Assembly (NCBI RefSeq): GCF_049686335.1 | Contig: NZ_JBAVHX010000008.1 | Location: forward strand, 1 to 64,000 | DNA from: Buttiauxella sp049686335 | GTDB lineage: Bacteria; Pseudomonadota; Gammaproteobacteria; Enterobacterales; Enterobacteriaceae | Length of the DNA stretch: 64,000 bases | Direction of reading: 5' to 3' | Part shown: one piece after another, positions 25,550-33,711 of the stretch | Position numbering within the stretch: the stretch's first letter is position 1 | Layout: every line of letters begins with the position of its first letter | Program-made: the position numbers and the translations under genes | Notes under the pieces: model-generated | What the model saw: only the letters and a program-made list of their open reading frames with translations | Told to the model about the DNA's origin: nothing | The model's database searches: none

Positions 25550-26508
25550 TCACTAATCCAGTTGGCGCGTTGTTTAGCCACTTCTTGCGCGCTGTACTCC
25601 AGCGTGTTCTGCGGTTTTACCAGGCCGTTAAAGCCCTCAGGCAATTTCACATCCGTCACCGGATACATCCAGTTTCCTGTCGCAACGGTATTCTGGAAGC
25701 CTGGCGAGGTGATGAATGTCATGAATTTTTCAGCCAGTTCTGGCTGTTTGCTCGACGCCAAACGCCCGGCAACTTCCACCTGCAAATAATGGCCTTCGCT
25801 AAAATTAGCCGCCGCGTAGTTATCTTTTTTCTCTTCGATGATGTGATAAGCCGGAGAGGTGGTGTAGCTCATCACCAAATCGCCTTCACCTTTCAGGAAC
25901 AGACCATAGGCTTCGCTCCAGCCCTTGGTCACGGTGACCGTTTTCTTCGCCAGCTTTTGCCACGCGTCAGGTGCTTTGTCGCCATACACCTTCTGCATCC
26001 ACAGCAATAAACCTAGCCCTGGTGTGCTGGTGCGCGGATCCTGATAAATCACTTTCCATTTTTGGTCACTTTCCACCAGTTCTTTCAGGCTTTTCGGCGG
26101 GTTTTTCAGCTTGTTTTTATCGTAGACGAAAGCGAAGTAACCATAATCGAACGGGACAAACGTATCGTTACTCCAGCCGCCAGGGATCTTCAAAGCAGTG
26201 GTGTCTGTCTTGCTCGGGGCAAATAATTTGGTCTGCTCAGCGGCAGCCAGCAGGTTGTTATCCAGTCCCAGAACCACGTCGGCTTTGCTGTTTTTACCTT
26301 CCATACGCAGGCGGTTGAGCAGCGAAACGCCGTCTTCGAGTGCGACAAATTTCAGCTCGCAGTTACAGTCAGCTTCAAAGGCTTTTTTCACCGCAGGACC
26401 CGGGCCCCAGTCGGCAGCAAAAGAGTCGTAGGTATAAACAGTCAGCAGGGGTTTGGCAAAAACAGGGGCGGCGATAAGGGCCAGTAACGGCAATAATTTT
26501 TTGAACAC
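25525..26508 (-). CDS. thiB: Thiamine/TPP periplasmic binding protein
   Basis: ThiB (TbpA) captures thiamine and its phosphates in the periplasm for ThiPQ. The 327 residues match E. coli. The signal peptide is MFKKLLPLLALIAAPVFA-K; the mature protein begins KPLLTVYTYDSFAADWGPGP and has the Cys pair CNC. It is first in thiBPQ and lies directly downstream of a TPP riboswitch, so the operon is shut off when TPP is plentiful. Confidence 0.97.
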   Translation of the reverse strand: MFKKLLPLLALIAAPVFAKPLLTVYTYDSFAADWGPGPAVKKAFEADCNCELKFVALEDGVSLLNRLRMEGKNSKADVVLGLDNNLLAAAEQTKLFAPSKTDTTALKIPGGWSNDTFVPFDYGYFAFVYDKNKLKNPPKSLKELVESDQKWKVIYQDPRTSTPGLGLLLWMQKVYGDKAPDAWQKLAKKTVTVTKGWSEAYGLFLKGEGDLVMSYTTSPAYHIIEEKKDNYAAANFSEGHYLQVEVAGRLASSKQPELAEKFMTFITSPGFQNTVATGNWMYPVTDVKLPEGFNGLVKPQNTLEYSAQEVAKQRANWISEWQRAVSR

Positions 26509-26551
26509 TTTGCACCTCTTGGAATTAGGGGTGGCAAAGGATTTTGAGAAT

Positions 26552-26637
26552 GGAGCCTCAAATCCCTTCGCCGGCGTTATCCGGATCAGGTTCGACGGGT
26601 ATTATCTCAGCCAGACTTTCGTCTTAGCACCCCGTTG
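26552..26637 (-). promoter_or_regulatory. TPP riboswitch (thi box) of thiBPQ
   Basis: Read on the minus strand, CAACGGGGTGC begins P1/P2, followed by CTGAGATAATACCC, then GAACCTGATCCGGATAACGCC and GGCGAAGGGA: the conserved TPP aptamer segments in order. It ends about 45 bases before the thiB ATG, consistent with control of translation initiation. Confidence 0.95.
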
Positions 26638-26680
26638 AGAACGCGAGCATTGTAGTGATTCTGTGAATGAATCGAAAGTA

Positions 26681-28339
26681 TTAAGGTTCCGGCGGTGCAA
26701 ACCATGCCGATTTAAAGTCGAACCAGCCCAACGTGTTCATCCTCACGCCGCGCATACTGCGTTGCCCTTCAATGCGTAACCAATGGTGAATTAATGGCAA
26801 AATATCATTATTTTCGACACGACTCTGGCACCATTCAGGCAGAGAAAGCTCGCCCTTATGCCATTGACTGGTATCGGTTTCCCAGTCAATGGCGATGCAT
26901 TTTTGAATCAAAGGCACTTCATAAAGATGTGAATAGAGTGAAAACTCTAACGGCAAAGTGAAGTTTGCGCTGTTAAGCCAGATGTCACTTTCAGCTTCAC
27001 CCTGATGCCACTCCTCATAACTGACTTCTTGCACCACCAGTTCAACATCCACGCGTGCCAGCAGTTCTTCCATGACTTTACTGATAACCCGATGCTCAAC
27101 GTGATCGCGATAAAATGTCAGCGTCACGGACTCAAGCCCGGCAGGTTTTTCAAGCACGGGCTGTGGGCGCGCGTGGTGCCAGCGTGGTAGCAGTCCGTAA
27201 GCCGGGAACCAGTATTGCTGATTTTGCGCCCCAGCGCTGTAAAGCAGATGGATCGGTGCCAGGATATGGCTTAGCCAGCGGCGCACTTCTGTGTTGCTGC
27301 CAAGCTTTGAGCGGCTATCAAACAAAATATAGTAGCAGCCCTCTTCCAGACGGCTTTCAACGGCTTTCTCGCTGTCAGGCATTCCTGATAATTGCACCGC
27401 ACAACTGACCTCTTCGCCAATTTCAGGCAGCACCCAGAAATTCACCTCGTCAATCAATGCCCGATAACCAAAGTAATCATCGTAGGCCTGAATTTTTAGC
27501 TGATTGTTATTATTGCGTACTACCGAATACGGGCCGGTGCCGACAGGCTGGCGAGCAAAATGGGTTAAGGTTTGCCATTCGCGCGGCAGGATCATTGCGT
27601 TGACGCTGCCCAACAACCACGGTAGCCAGTTGTCGGGTTGTGAGAGCGTGATATCCAGTGTCCAGGCCGTAGGCGAAGTGATCTCCGTGATATGCGAATA
27701 CAGCGGCAAGGTGCTGATACGTTGCAGGGAAGTCGTCACATCCAACATATCTAATTCACGGCCATGGTGAAAATGAATGCCGGGACGAAGATAAAAGCGC
27801 CAGTGTAATGGGGATATTTGTTGCCAGTGGTGGGCGATATCCGCTTCCAGTTCCCCATTTTCCTCATTTATCCGGATAAGTCCGCTGAAGATTTGCCGGG
27901 CAATATGGGTTTCAGAACGACGTAAAGCTGAGCCTGGTAACAGGTTTAGCAGCGGGCGATAGTAGAGAACCCGCAGAATATGTCGTCCCTGGCGGAAGCT
28001 ACGACCCAGGTGAGAAATCAGCATTTGCCGTACGGCCGCTTTATCGCCAACGATCTGCACCAGTTGATCAATTCTGTCCTGTTCGAGCAGATCTTCTGCA
28101 CGCTGCTGCTGGAGTGCCAGGCCGGTATATAAGAATTCTAGCTGCGAACGCTTGCCACGCCCGACCTCCGCTTTCCAGCACAACCAGCCCTTTTCCTGCA
28201 TCGAACTCAGTAGCGTCCGCATATGGCGACGTGAGCAATTCAACAAATCAGCCAAATCATTTAACGTCGTTTCCTGTGGTTTGCCATCGAAGTATTGCCA
28301 CAGACGAATGAACTGTTGTTGCAGACGACTCGAACTCAT
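26681..28339 (-). CDS. sgrR: Transcriptional activator SgrR
   Basis: SgrR senses glucose-phosphate stress and activates divergent sgrS. The 552-residue protein has an N-terminal winged helix (TTLNDLADLLNCSRRHMRTLLSSMQEKGW) and a large solute-binding-protein-like domain that begins near YYRPLLNLLPGSALRRSE and ends FDFKSAWFAPPEP. The start at 28339 (MSSSRLQQQFIRLW) matches E. coli (551 residues); the open frame upstream adds only six residues. Confidence 0.96.
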   Translation of the reverse strand: MSSSRLQQQFIRLWQYFDGKPQETTLNDLADLLNCSRRHMRTLLSSMQEKGWLCWKAEVGRGKRSQLEFLYTGLALQQQRAEDLLEQDRIDQLVQIVGDKAAVRQMLISHLGRSFRQGRHILRVLYYRPLLNLLPGSALRRSETHIARQIFSGLIRINEENGELEADIAHHWQQISPLHWRFYLRPGIHFHHGRELDMLDVTTSLQRISTLPLYSHITEITSPTAWTLDITLSQPDNWLPWLLGSVNAMILPREWQTLTHFARQPVGTGPYSVVRNNNNQLKIQAYDDYFGYRALIDEVNFWVLPEIGEEVSCAVQLSGMPDSEKAVESRLEEGCYYILFDSRSKLGSNTEVRRWLSHILAPIHLLYSAGAQNQQYWFPAYGLLPRWHHARPQPVLEKPAGLESVTLTFYRDHVEHRVISKVMEELLARVDVELVVQEVSYEEWHQGEAESDIWLNSANFTLPLEFSLYSHLYEVPLIQKCIAIDWETDTSQWHKGELSLPEWCQSRVENNDILPLIHHWLRIEGQRSMRGVRMNTLGWFDFKSAWFAPPEP

Positions 28340-28409
28340 AAAAGAGGAACTCCCCACAGAAACTCATCAATTTAACTTTCCTCATATTACGCCAATAATT
28401 ATCAACGTT

Positions 28410-28667
28410 GAAACGAGGAGGTAGAGGTTTATATGAAACGGTCGCCGATAGTTAAGTTTTATCAACAGTATTTTGCCGCAACACATAGTGTTTCTACTGG
28501 ATGGCTGGCTCGCCTGAAAGCTGAGCAACGTCTGAAGATGCTCGAAGACTTAATGCAGTGGGAAGTCACCACTTCCGCAACCGTGAAGTACTGACTCGTT
28601 GATCCATGTGTGACTGAGAATTGGTGTGATTCACCAGGCCAGCAGAATTTTACTGCTGGCTTTTTTA
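28410..28667 (+). ncRNA. sgrS: SgrS small RNA (glucose-phosphate stress)
   Basis: SgrS pairs with ptsG and manXYZ mRNAs through Hfq to stop sugar uptake. The E. coli base-pairing region GTGTGACTGAGTATTGGTGT is found here at about 28607-28626 with one change (GAGAATTGG). It is followed by a small hairpin (GGTGTGATTCACC) and the Hfq-type terminator CCAGCAGAATTTTACTGCTGG plus TTTTTT (28639-28666). The 5' end is inferred, about 23 bases before the sgrT ATG, by analogy. It is divergent from sgrR and upstream of setA, as in E. coli. Confidence 0.92.
28433..28594 (+). CDS. sgrT: SgrT small protein encoded in SgrS
   Basis: The ORF codes for 53 residues: MKRSPIVKFYQQYFAATHSV, then STGWLARLKAEQRLKMLEDL and MQWEVTTSATVKY. 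The core FYQQYFAAT...RLKMLEDLMQW lines up with E. coli SgrT (43 residues; FYQHYFTAT...RLTMLEGLMQW), which inhibits glucose uptake by EIICB-Glc. This version has extra residues at the N-terminus and at the C-terminus. Its ribosome-binding region is GAGGAGG about 10 bases upstream, and the stop lies 13 bases or so before the base-pairing segment. Confidence 0.9.
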   Translation: MKRSPIVKFYQQYFAATHSVSTGWLARLKAEQRLKMLEDLMQWEVTTSATVKY

Positions 28668-28792
28668 TACCCGTCATTCTTCGAGCTGCTGGTGCATTGG
28701 CAGCGTTTGCTCGCCCGAATCACTTACCACAGTCGGCTCATCGGGACTCGCTCTCTTGCCGCCTTCCCGCAACTCGAATTATTTAGGGTATA
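28666..28792. repeat. ERIC element between sgrS and setA
   Basis: A full-length 127-bp ERIC from TATACCCGTCATTCTTCGAGC to CTCGAATTATTTAGGGTATA. Its left end coincides with the U-tail of the SgrS terminator, and it ends 50 bp before setA. Confidence 0.92.
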
Positions 28793-28841
28793 GTTTACGT
28801 TTTGCACACCCAGTGAGCGCTCGAACAAAAGGAATTTCTGC

Positions 28842-30020
28842 ATGTTGTGGTTTTTGACTCGGGGACGACGCCTCAACCCGGTGTACGCTGCATTTATGAT
28901 TGTGGCTTTTATGATGGGGATTGCGGGGGCACTCCAGGCGCCCACGCTTAGCCTGTTTTTAAGTCGAGAAGTAGAGGTGCGCCCATTCTGGGTCGGGCTG
29001 TTTTATACCGTCAATGCGATAGCCGGCATTTTAGTTAGCCTGCTGTTGGCGAAGCGTTCCGATAGCCGCGGCGACCGGCGAAAACTGATTATGGTTTGCT
29101 GCGTGATGGCAGTGGCAAACTGCGTTTTATTTGCTTTTAACCGTCACTATCTGACGTTAATTACTGTTGGCGTCATGTTCGCGTCAATTGCCAACACCGC
29201 CATGCCGCAAATCTTCGCTCTTGCCCGCGAGTATGCCGATAGCTCCGCGCGTGAAGTGGTGATGTTCAGCTCAATCATGCGTGCGCAGCTGTCGCTGGCC
29301 TGGGTGATTGGCCCGCCTTTGTCTTTTATGCTGGCGTTAAACTACGGCTTTACCACTATGTTTCTTATCGCGGCGGGGATTTTTATTATCTCGCTGGCGC
29401 TAATTTTCTTCGCACTGCCCTCGGTCGCCAGGATTGAGCAGCCCGCAGATGTGGCGCTGACACAGGTCAGCGGTTGGAAAGATAGCAACGTGCGCATGCT
29501 CTTCATCGCCTCGATGCTGATGTGGACATGCAACACCATGTATATTATTGACATGCCGCTTTGGGTCAGCAGTGATTTAGGGCTGCCGGAATCCCTGGCG
29601 GGGTTGCTGATGGGGACGGCTGCGGGGCTTGAGATCCCAGCCATGATCCTTGCGGGCTATTATGTGAAGCGTTTTGGTAAGCGGCGCATGATGGTGATCG
29701 CAGTAGCCGCTGGCGTGTTGTTCTACGTCGGGCTGATTATGTTCCACAGCCGTACGGCGCTGCTGTTACTCCAGCTATTTAACGCGGTGTTTATTGGCAT
29801 TGTCGCCGGGATCGGTATGCTGTGGTTCCAGGATTTGATGCCGGGCAGGCCGGGGTCGGCGACCACATTATTCACCAACAGCATTTCTACCGGTGTGATT
29901 CTGGCGGGGGTGTTGCAGGGTGCGCTTGCAGAGAGTTTTGGGCACTATTCAGTTTACTGGCTGATTGCCGGGCTTTCGGTATTTGCGCTGATTTTGACCT
30001 GCAGGGTGAAGAATATTTAA
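28842..30020 (+). CDS. setA: Sugar efflux transporter SetA
   Basis: SetA is a major facilitator of 12 membrane helices that exports sugars and analogues and helps recovery from sugar-phosphate stress; in E. coli it is co-transcribed with sgrS. The 392 residues equal the E. coli length, beginning MLWFLTRGRRLNPVYAAF, with the MFS loop motif KRSDSRGDRRKL between helices 2 and 3. leuDCBA follows in K-12; here a REP array and hemW follow. Confidence 0.96.
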   Translation: MLWFLTRGRRLNPVYAAFMIVAFMMGIAGALQAPTLSLFLSREVEVRPFWVGLFYTVNAIAGILVSLLLAKRSDSRGDRRKLIMVCCVMAVANCVLFAFNRHYLTLITVGVMFASIANTAMPQIFALAREYADSSAREVVMFSSIMRAQLSLAWVIGPPLSFMLALNYGFTTMFLIAAGIFIISLALIFFALPSVARIEQPADVALTQVSGWKDSNVRMLFIASMLMWTCNTMYIIDMPLWVSSDLGLPESLAGLLMGTAAGLEIPAMILAGYYVKRFGKRRMMVIAVAAGVLFYVGLIMFHSRTALLLLQLFNAVFIGIVAGIGMLWFQDLMPGRPGSATTLFTNSISTGVILAGVLQGALAESFGHYSVYWLIAGLSVFALILTCRVKNI

Positions 30021-30030
30021 GCTGCTTAAC

Positions 30031-30366
30031 GTCGGATGGCGCTTGCGCTTATCCGACCTACCGGTTTCAGAAGCACAGTGTCAAATCAGATTTCGTATAG
30101 CGGATAAGCGTAGCGTCATCCGACACAAGCCATCGGGTTTCGTAGGGCGGATAAGCGTAGCGTCATCCGACACAAGCCATCAGATTTCGTAGGGCGGATA
30201 AGCGCAGCGTCATCCGACACAAGCCATCGGATTACGTAGGTCGGATAAGCGCAGCGTCATCCGACACAAGCCATCAGATTTCGTAGAGCGGATAAGCGCA
30301 GCGTCATCCGCCAGTAGTCAAATCAGATTTCGTAGGGCGGATAAGCGTAAGCGTCATCCGCCAGTA
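30031..30366. repeat. REP/BIME array of about seven REP elements at the setA-hemW junction
   Basis: One reverse REP (30031-30060) is followed by six direct copies beginning at 30091, 30138, 30185, 30232, 30279 and 30328. The first five intervals are 47, 47, 47, 47 and 49 bp. Each unit is TTCGTAGGGCGGATAAGCG and GCGTCATCCGACAC plus the linker AAGCCATC(A/G)GAT. Each core is an inverted repeat, which identifies it as REP rather than a CRISPR repeat. Nothing else is seen in 30021-30372. Confidence 0.93.
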
Positions 30367-30372
30367 CCTAAA

Positions 30373-31509
30373 CTACTCCGCCAAAAACAGCTCCAACAGC
30401 GAATTCAAAAACAGCTTCCCGTGCTCGGTAATCTGCCAATAATCCTCTGTCTCAACCAGGTAATCCTTCGCAATCGCTTCATCCAGCTGCGCGCGAATTA
30501 CCGACTCATCCAACCCGGTATACTGGTTAAACTCTTTACGTGGTGCAGCTTCCAGCAGGCGGAAGCGGTTCATAAAGAACTCAAACGGTTTGTCGGCCTG
30601 TTCCACGTCATGCTGGCGATCAAGATACTTGCCTTCCATATACCCGCGTGGATGGCGGGTTTTCGCGGTACGCAGAATACGCCCGTCCTCGAAAGTCACT
30701 TTGCCGTGCGCACCGCAACCAATCCCCAGATAATCGCCAAAGCGCCAGTAATTCAGATTGTGCTGACACTGGTAACCGGGTTTCGCATAGGCTGAGGTTT
30801 CGTATTGCTGATAACCCGCCGCCGTCAGCAGTTTGTCGCCTTGCTCGAAAATATCCCACAGTGCATCGTCATCTGGCAGTTTTGGCGGACGGGAGCTAAA
30901 CAGCGTATTCGGCTCAATCGTCAGCTGATACCAGGAAAGATGCGGTGGGTTCAGTTCAATGGCCTGGCGTAAATCGTCCAGAGCTTCTTCCAGCGACTGG
31001 TCCGGCAAACCGTGCATCAAATCCAGGTTGAAACTGCGCAAGCCTAAACCGCTTGCCAGATTGGCCGCTCTTTTGGCTTCGCCTGCATCATGAATCCGCC
31101 CCAGACGTTTGAGCTTCTCTTCACTGAAACTCTGCACGCCGATAGAAATACGGTTCACACCCGCACGCTGATAACCGACAAAACGGTCGGCCTCAACGGT
31201 GCCGGGGTTCGCTTCCATAGTGATTTCTGCATCCCTCGCCAGCGGCAGGCGAGCCCGCACACCATCGAGCAGAGTTTGCATCGCCTCGCTTGAAAGCAAG
31301 CTTGGCGTACCGCCACCAATAAAGATGGTCTTTATTTCACGTCCTTGTGCCATTGGCGCGTCGATATCCAGATCGCGCAACAGGTGGGCGACATACTCGT
31401 CGTGCGGCACGTCGCCTTTCAGTGCATGAGAATTGAAGTCACAGTAGGGGCACTTCTGCACGCACCACGGGATGTGAATATAGAGACTCAGTGGTGGCAA
31501 ATTAGCCAT
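30373..31509 (-). CDS. hemW: Radical-SAM heme chaperone HemW
   Basis: HemW binds a 4Fe-4S cluster and heme and delivers heme to target enzymes; it was formerly annotated as coproporphyrinogen dehydrogenase-like. The 378 residues match E. coli. The radical-SAM motif CxxxCxxC is in PWCVQKCPYCDF (about 15-26) and lacks the fourth Cys of true HemN; FIGGGTPSLL binds SAM. It overlaps rdgB by eight bases as the last gene of yggS-yggT-yggU-rdgB-hemW. Confidence 0.97.
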   Translation of the reverse strand: MANLPPLSLYIHIPWCVQKCPYCDFNSHALKGDVPHDEYVAHLLRDLDIDAPMAQGREIKTIFIGGGTPSLLSSEAMQTLLDGVRARLPLARDAEITMEANPGTVEADRFVGYQRAGVNRISIGVQSFSEEKLKRLGRIHDAGEAKRAANLASGLGLRSFNLDLMHGLPDQSLEEALDDLRQAIELNPPHLSWYQLTIEPNTLFSSRPPKLPDDDALWDIFEQGDKLLTAAGYQQYETSAYAKPGYQCQHNLNYWRFGDYLGIGCGAHGKVTFEDGRILRTAKTRHPRGYMEGKYLDRQHDVEQADKPFEFFMNRFRLLEAAPRKEFNQYTGLDESVIRAQLDEAIAKDYLVETEDYWQITEHGKLFLNSLLELFLAE

Positions 31510-32095
31510 TTTTCATTGCTTCCAGTAACAGTTTTAACGCTTGCCCACGGTGGGAAATCGCGCGTTTTTCATCACGAGTAAGTTCTGCTGCGGTCTTGCC
31601 TTCACTCGGGACAAAGAAAATTGGGTCGTAGCCAAAGCCACCTGCACCTGCGGCTTCTCGGGTAATCTGGCCTTCCCAACTACCGTGACAGACTAATGGC
31701 GTGGGGTCTTCGGCATGGCGCATATAAACCAGCACACAGTGGAAACGCGCTTTACGTTGCTCGTCTGGCACATCTTTCATTGTAGCCAGTAACTTTTCCA
31801 GGTTTTGCTGATCGGACGCTTCAAGGCCTGCGTAGCGTGCGGAGTAAATTCCTGGCGCGCCGCCCAACACATCTACAGCCAGGCCGGAATCATCAGCAAT
31901 CGCGGGCAGGCCCGTAATCTGAGCCGCATGACGAGCTTTCAGAATGGCGTTCTCGATAAACGTCAGGCCAGTTTCTTCGGCTGACTCGACGCCTAATTCA
32001 GTTTGCGCCACCACATCCAGACCAAAATCGCCCAGTAAATCGGCAAGTTCGCGCACTTTACCGGCGTTACCGGTCGCGAGGACAACTTTTTGCAT
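31502..32095 (-). CDS. rdgB: dITP/XTP pyrophosphatase
   Basis: RdgB removes deaminated purine triphosphates (dITP, XTP) so they are not built into DNA. The start at 32095 gives 197 residues (MQKVVLATGNAGKVREL), as in E. coli; 39 upstream open codons lie over yggU and are rejected. Signatures are ATGNAGKV, ETGLTFIENAILKARHA, AIADDSGLAVD, GGFGYDPIFFVP and the C-terminal AISHRGQAL. Confidence 0.97.
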   Translation of the reverse strand: MQKVVLATGNAGKVRELADLLGDFGLDVVAQTELGVESAEETGLTFIENAILKARHAAQITGLPAIADDSGLAVDVLGGAPGIYSARYAGLEASDQQNLEKLLATMKDVPDEQRKARFHCVLVYMRHAEDPTPLVCHGSWEGQITREAAGAGGFGYDPIFFVPSEGKTAAELTRDEKRAISHRGQALKLLLEAMKNG

Positions 32096-32123
32096 AGTGA
32101 GATAATCCTGTGAAATTCGGTAA

Positions 32124-32414
32124 TTATTCGAGCAATGCCGCGACTTCCGTCGGGATTTGTTGCGGGTCGATAACCTTAACTTGCTTATGACGGCCCAACT
32201 CGCCTTTCTCAACTACCACCTGGCTTTTGGCGACGCGGAACTGTTTGGCCAGATATTTTACCAGATGGGCGTTGGCTTTACCGTCAATCGGTGGTGCGGT
32301 GATGGCGACTTTTAACTCGTCGCCATGCAAACCAATGATGCTATCCCGGCTGGCTTTAGGCTGAATATACAACCGTAAAACCAGCCCGTCTGCGGCTTGA
32401 CTCACTGCACTCAC
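32124..32414 (-). CDS. yggU: DUF167 family protein YggU
   Basis: The small conserved protein of unknown function has the signatures LVLRLYIQPKASRDSI, AITAPPIDGKAN and VEKGELGRHKQV. I chose the GTG at 32412-32414 because it gives VSAVSQAADGLVL, matching the E. coli start (96 residues), and a four-base overlap with yggT. An in-frame ATG at 32426 would add four residues and a 16-base overlap. Confidence 0.9.
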   Translation of the reverse strand: MSAVSQAADGLVLRLYIQPKASRDSIIGLHGDELKVAITAPPIDGKANAHLVKYLAKQFRVAKSQVVVEKGELGRHKQVKVIDPQQIPTEVAALLE

Positions 32415-32965
32415 AGCAAATACCACAGCCCCGGGAACAGATCCATGCCAAGGTAATTCAGTGCGTACAGAATCAAAATCACCACCATCGCGGAGAAATC
32501 AATGCCGCCCATTGCCGGAATCACTCGACGAATCGGAGCCATCATCGGTTCAGTCAACTGCATCAGCACATATTCGATTGGGCTGCGACCCTGGCTAATC
32601 CAGCTCATCAACGAACGAATAATAATGACCCAGAACACCAGCGTACCGGCGGACTTAAGCAACGATAACAGGCCAACCAGCAGGTTCATCGGGTCAAGCG
32701 ACAGCGCGCCCACCTGAATCAACAGCAGAATAGGGTACTTCAGCGTGGTGAGAATAAACGCCACCAGCAGCGAAGAGGTATCAATCGGCCCAATCGAAGG
32801 GATTATCCGGCGCAACGGCCCGACAATTGGTTGGGTAATTTTGACGATAAATTGGGCAAACGGATTATAAAAATCACAACGTGACCACTGCATCCAGATG
32901 CGAATTAATAGCACCATCACATACAGTTCAATCAGTGTTTTGACCAGGAAAGTCAACGTCAGCAT
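32411..32965 (-). CDS. yggT: YggT family integral membrane protein
   Basis: This is an inner-membrane protein with two tandem YggT repeats. Each pairs hydrophobic helices with a characteristic PxxxxIRRxxPxxGxxD segment (PIVGPLRRIIPSIGPID and PMMAPIRRVIPAMGGID). Homologues affect osmotic stress or division/photosystem organisation in other bacteria; no precise E. coli function is known to me. The ATG at 32965 has a GAGGA site; the TTG at 32977 was rejected. 184 residues. Confidence 0.94.
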   Translation of the reverse strand: MLTLTFLVKTLIELYVMVLLIRIWMQWSRCDFYNPFAQFIVKITQPIVGPLRRIIPSIGPIDTSSLLVAFILTTLKYPILLLIQVGALSLDPMNLLVGLLSLLKSAGTLVFWVIIIRSLMSWISQGRSPIEYVLMQLTEPMMAPIRRVIPAMGGIDFSAMVVILILYALNYLGMDLFPGLWYLL

Positions 32966-32991
32966 GGCGTTCCTCAATTAAGATTTTGTGA

Positions 32992-33696
32992 TTAACGCGC
33001 GGAGTAATCCCGTGCGCCGAAAATAGCGGTTCCAATGCGCACCATGGTGCTGCCTGCGGCAATCGCGGCGTCCATGTCATCGGTCATGCCCAGGGACAAC
33101 GTATCAACCGTTGCATAACGGCTTTTGAGCGATGTGAAAGCGTCAGCCATTTTCTGGCAAACCGCTAACTGATGCTCGTAATCAGGTTCAGGGGCAGGGA
33201 TCGCCATTAAACCTCGTAACACCAAACCCGGTAGTAATGCGACGTCGGCCGCCAGCGCATCCAGTTCACTGAGCGCAATACCCGATTTGCTTTGTTCATC
33301 ACTAATATTTATTTGGATCAGCACGTTAAGCGGCGGAAGCTCTGCCGGACGCTGTTCGCTTAAACGGGTGGCAATTCGCAGCCTGTCGACGGTATGGCAC
33401 CAGTCAAAATGTTCTGCCACCAGACGGCTTTTGTTCGACTGCAAAGGTCCGATAAAGTGCCATTCCAGTGACGCTTCACTGTTCTCGGCAAAGTAGCGAA
33501 TTTTATCCACGCCTTCCTGCACGTAGTTTTCACCAAACGCCCGTTGCCCGGCAGCAATGGCTTCTGCGAGAGCGCTCGCAGGCTTTGTTTTACTGACTGC
33601 AAGCAAAGTCACTTCTTCTGGAGCACGGCCGCAGCGTTCAGTTGCCGCTAAGATTTTGTGCTGAACCTGTGCCAGATTGTGCGTTATCTCATTCAT
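32992..33696 (-). CDS. yggS: PLP homeostasis protein YggS
   Basis: YggS (PLPBP) binds pyridoxal phosphate and influences vitamin B6 and amino-acid balance. The start at 33696 gives 234 residues as in E. coli; the 18 codons upstream are not conserved. The PLP lysine is K36 in AVSKTKPAS. Other signatures are FGENYVQEG, WHFIGPLQSNK and LSLGMTDDM with SGI. Its start is only 15 bp from the divergent yggR start, so each promoter must extend into the other gene. Confidence 0.97.
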   Translation of the reverse strand: MNEITHNLAQVQHKILAATERCGRAPEEVTLLAVSKTKPASALAEAIAAGQRAFGENYVQEGVDKIRYFAENSEASLEWHFIGPLQSNKSRLVAEHFDWCHTVDRLRIATRLSEQRPAELPPLNVLIQINISDEQSKSGIALSELDALAADVALLPGLVLRGLMAIPAPEPDYEHQLAVCQKMADAFTSLKSRYATVDTLSLGMTDDMDAAIAAGSTMVRIGTAIFGARDYSAR

Positions 33697-33711
33697 AGGT
33701 TGGAAAGTGAT

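Noticed and set aside
30091..30366. CRISPR array
   Set aside because: The regular 47-bp period has no variable spacers, repeats are REP palindromes and there are no cas genes.
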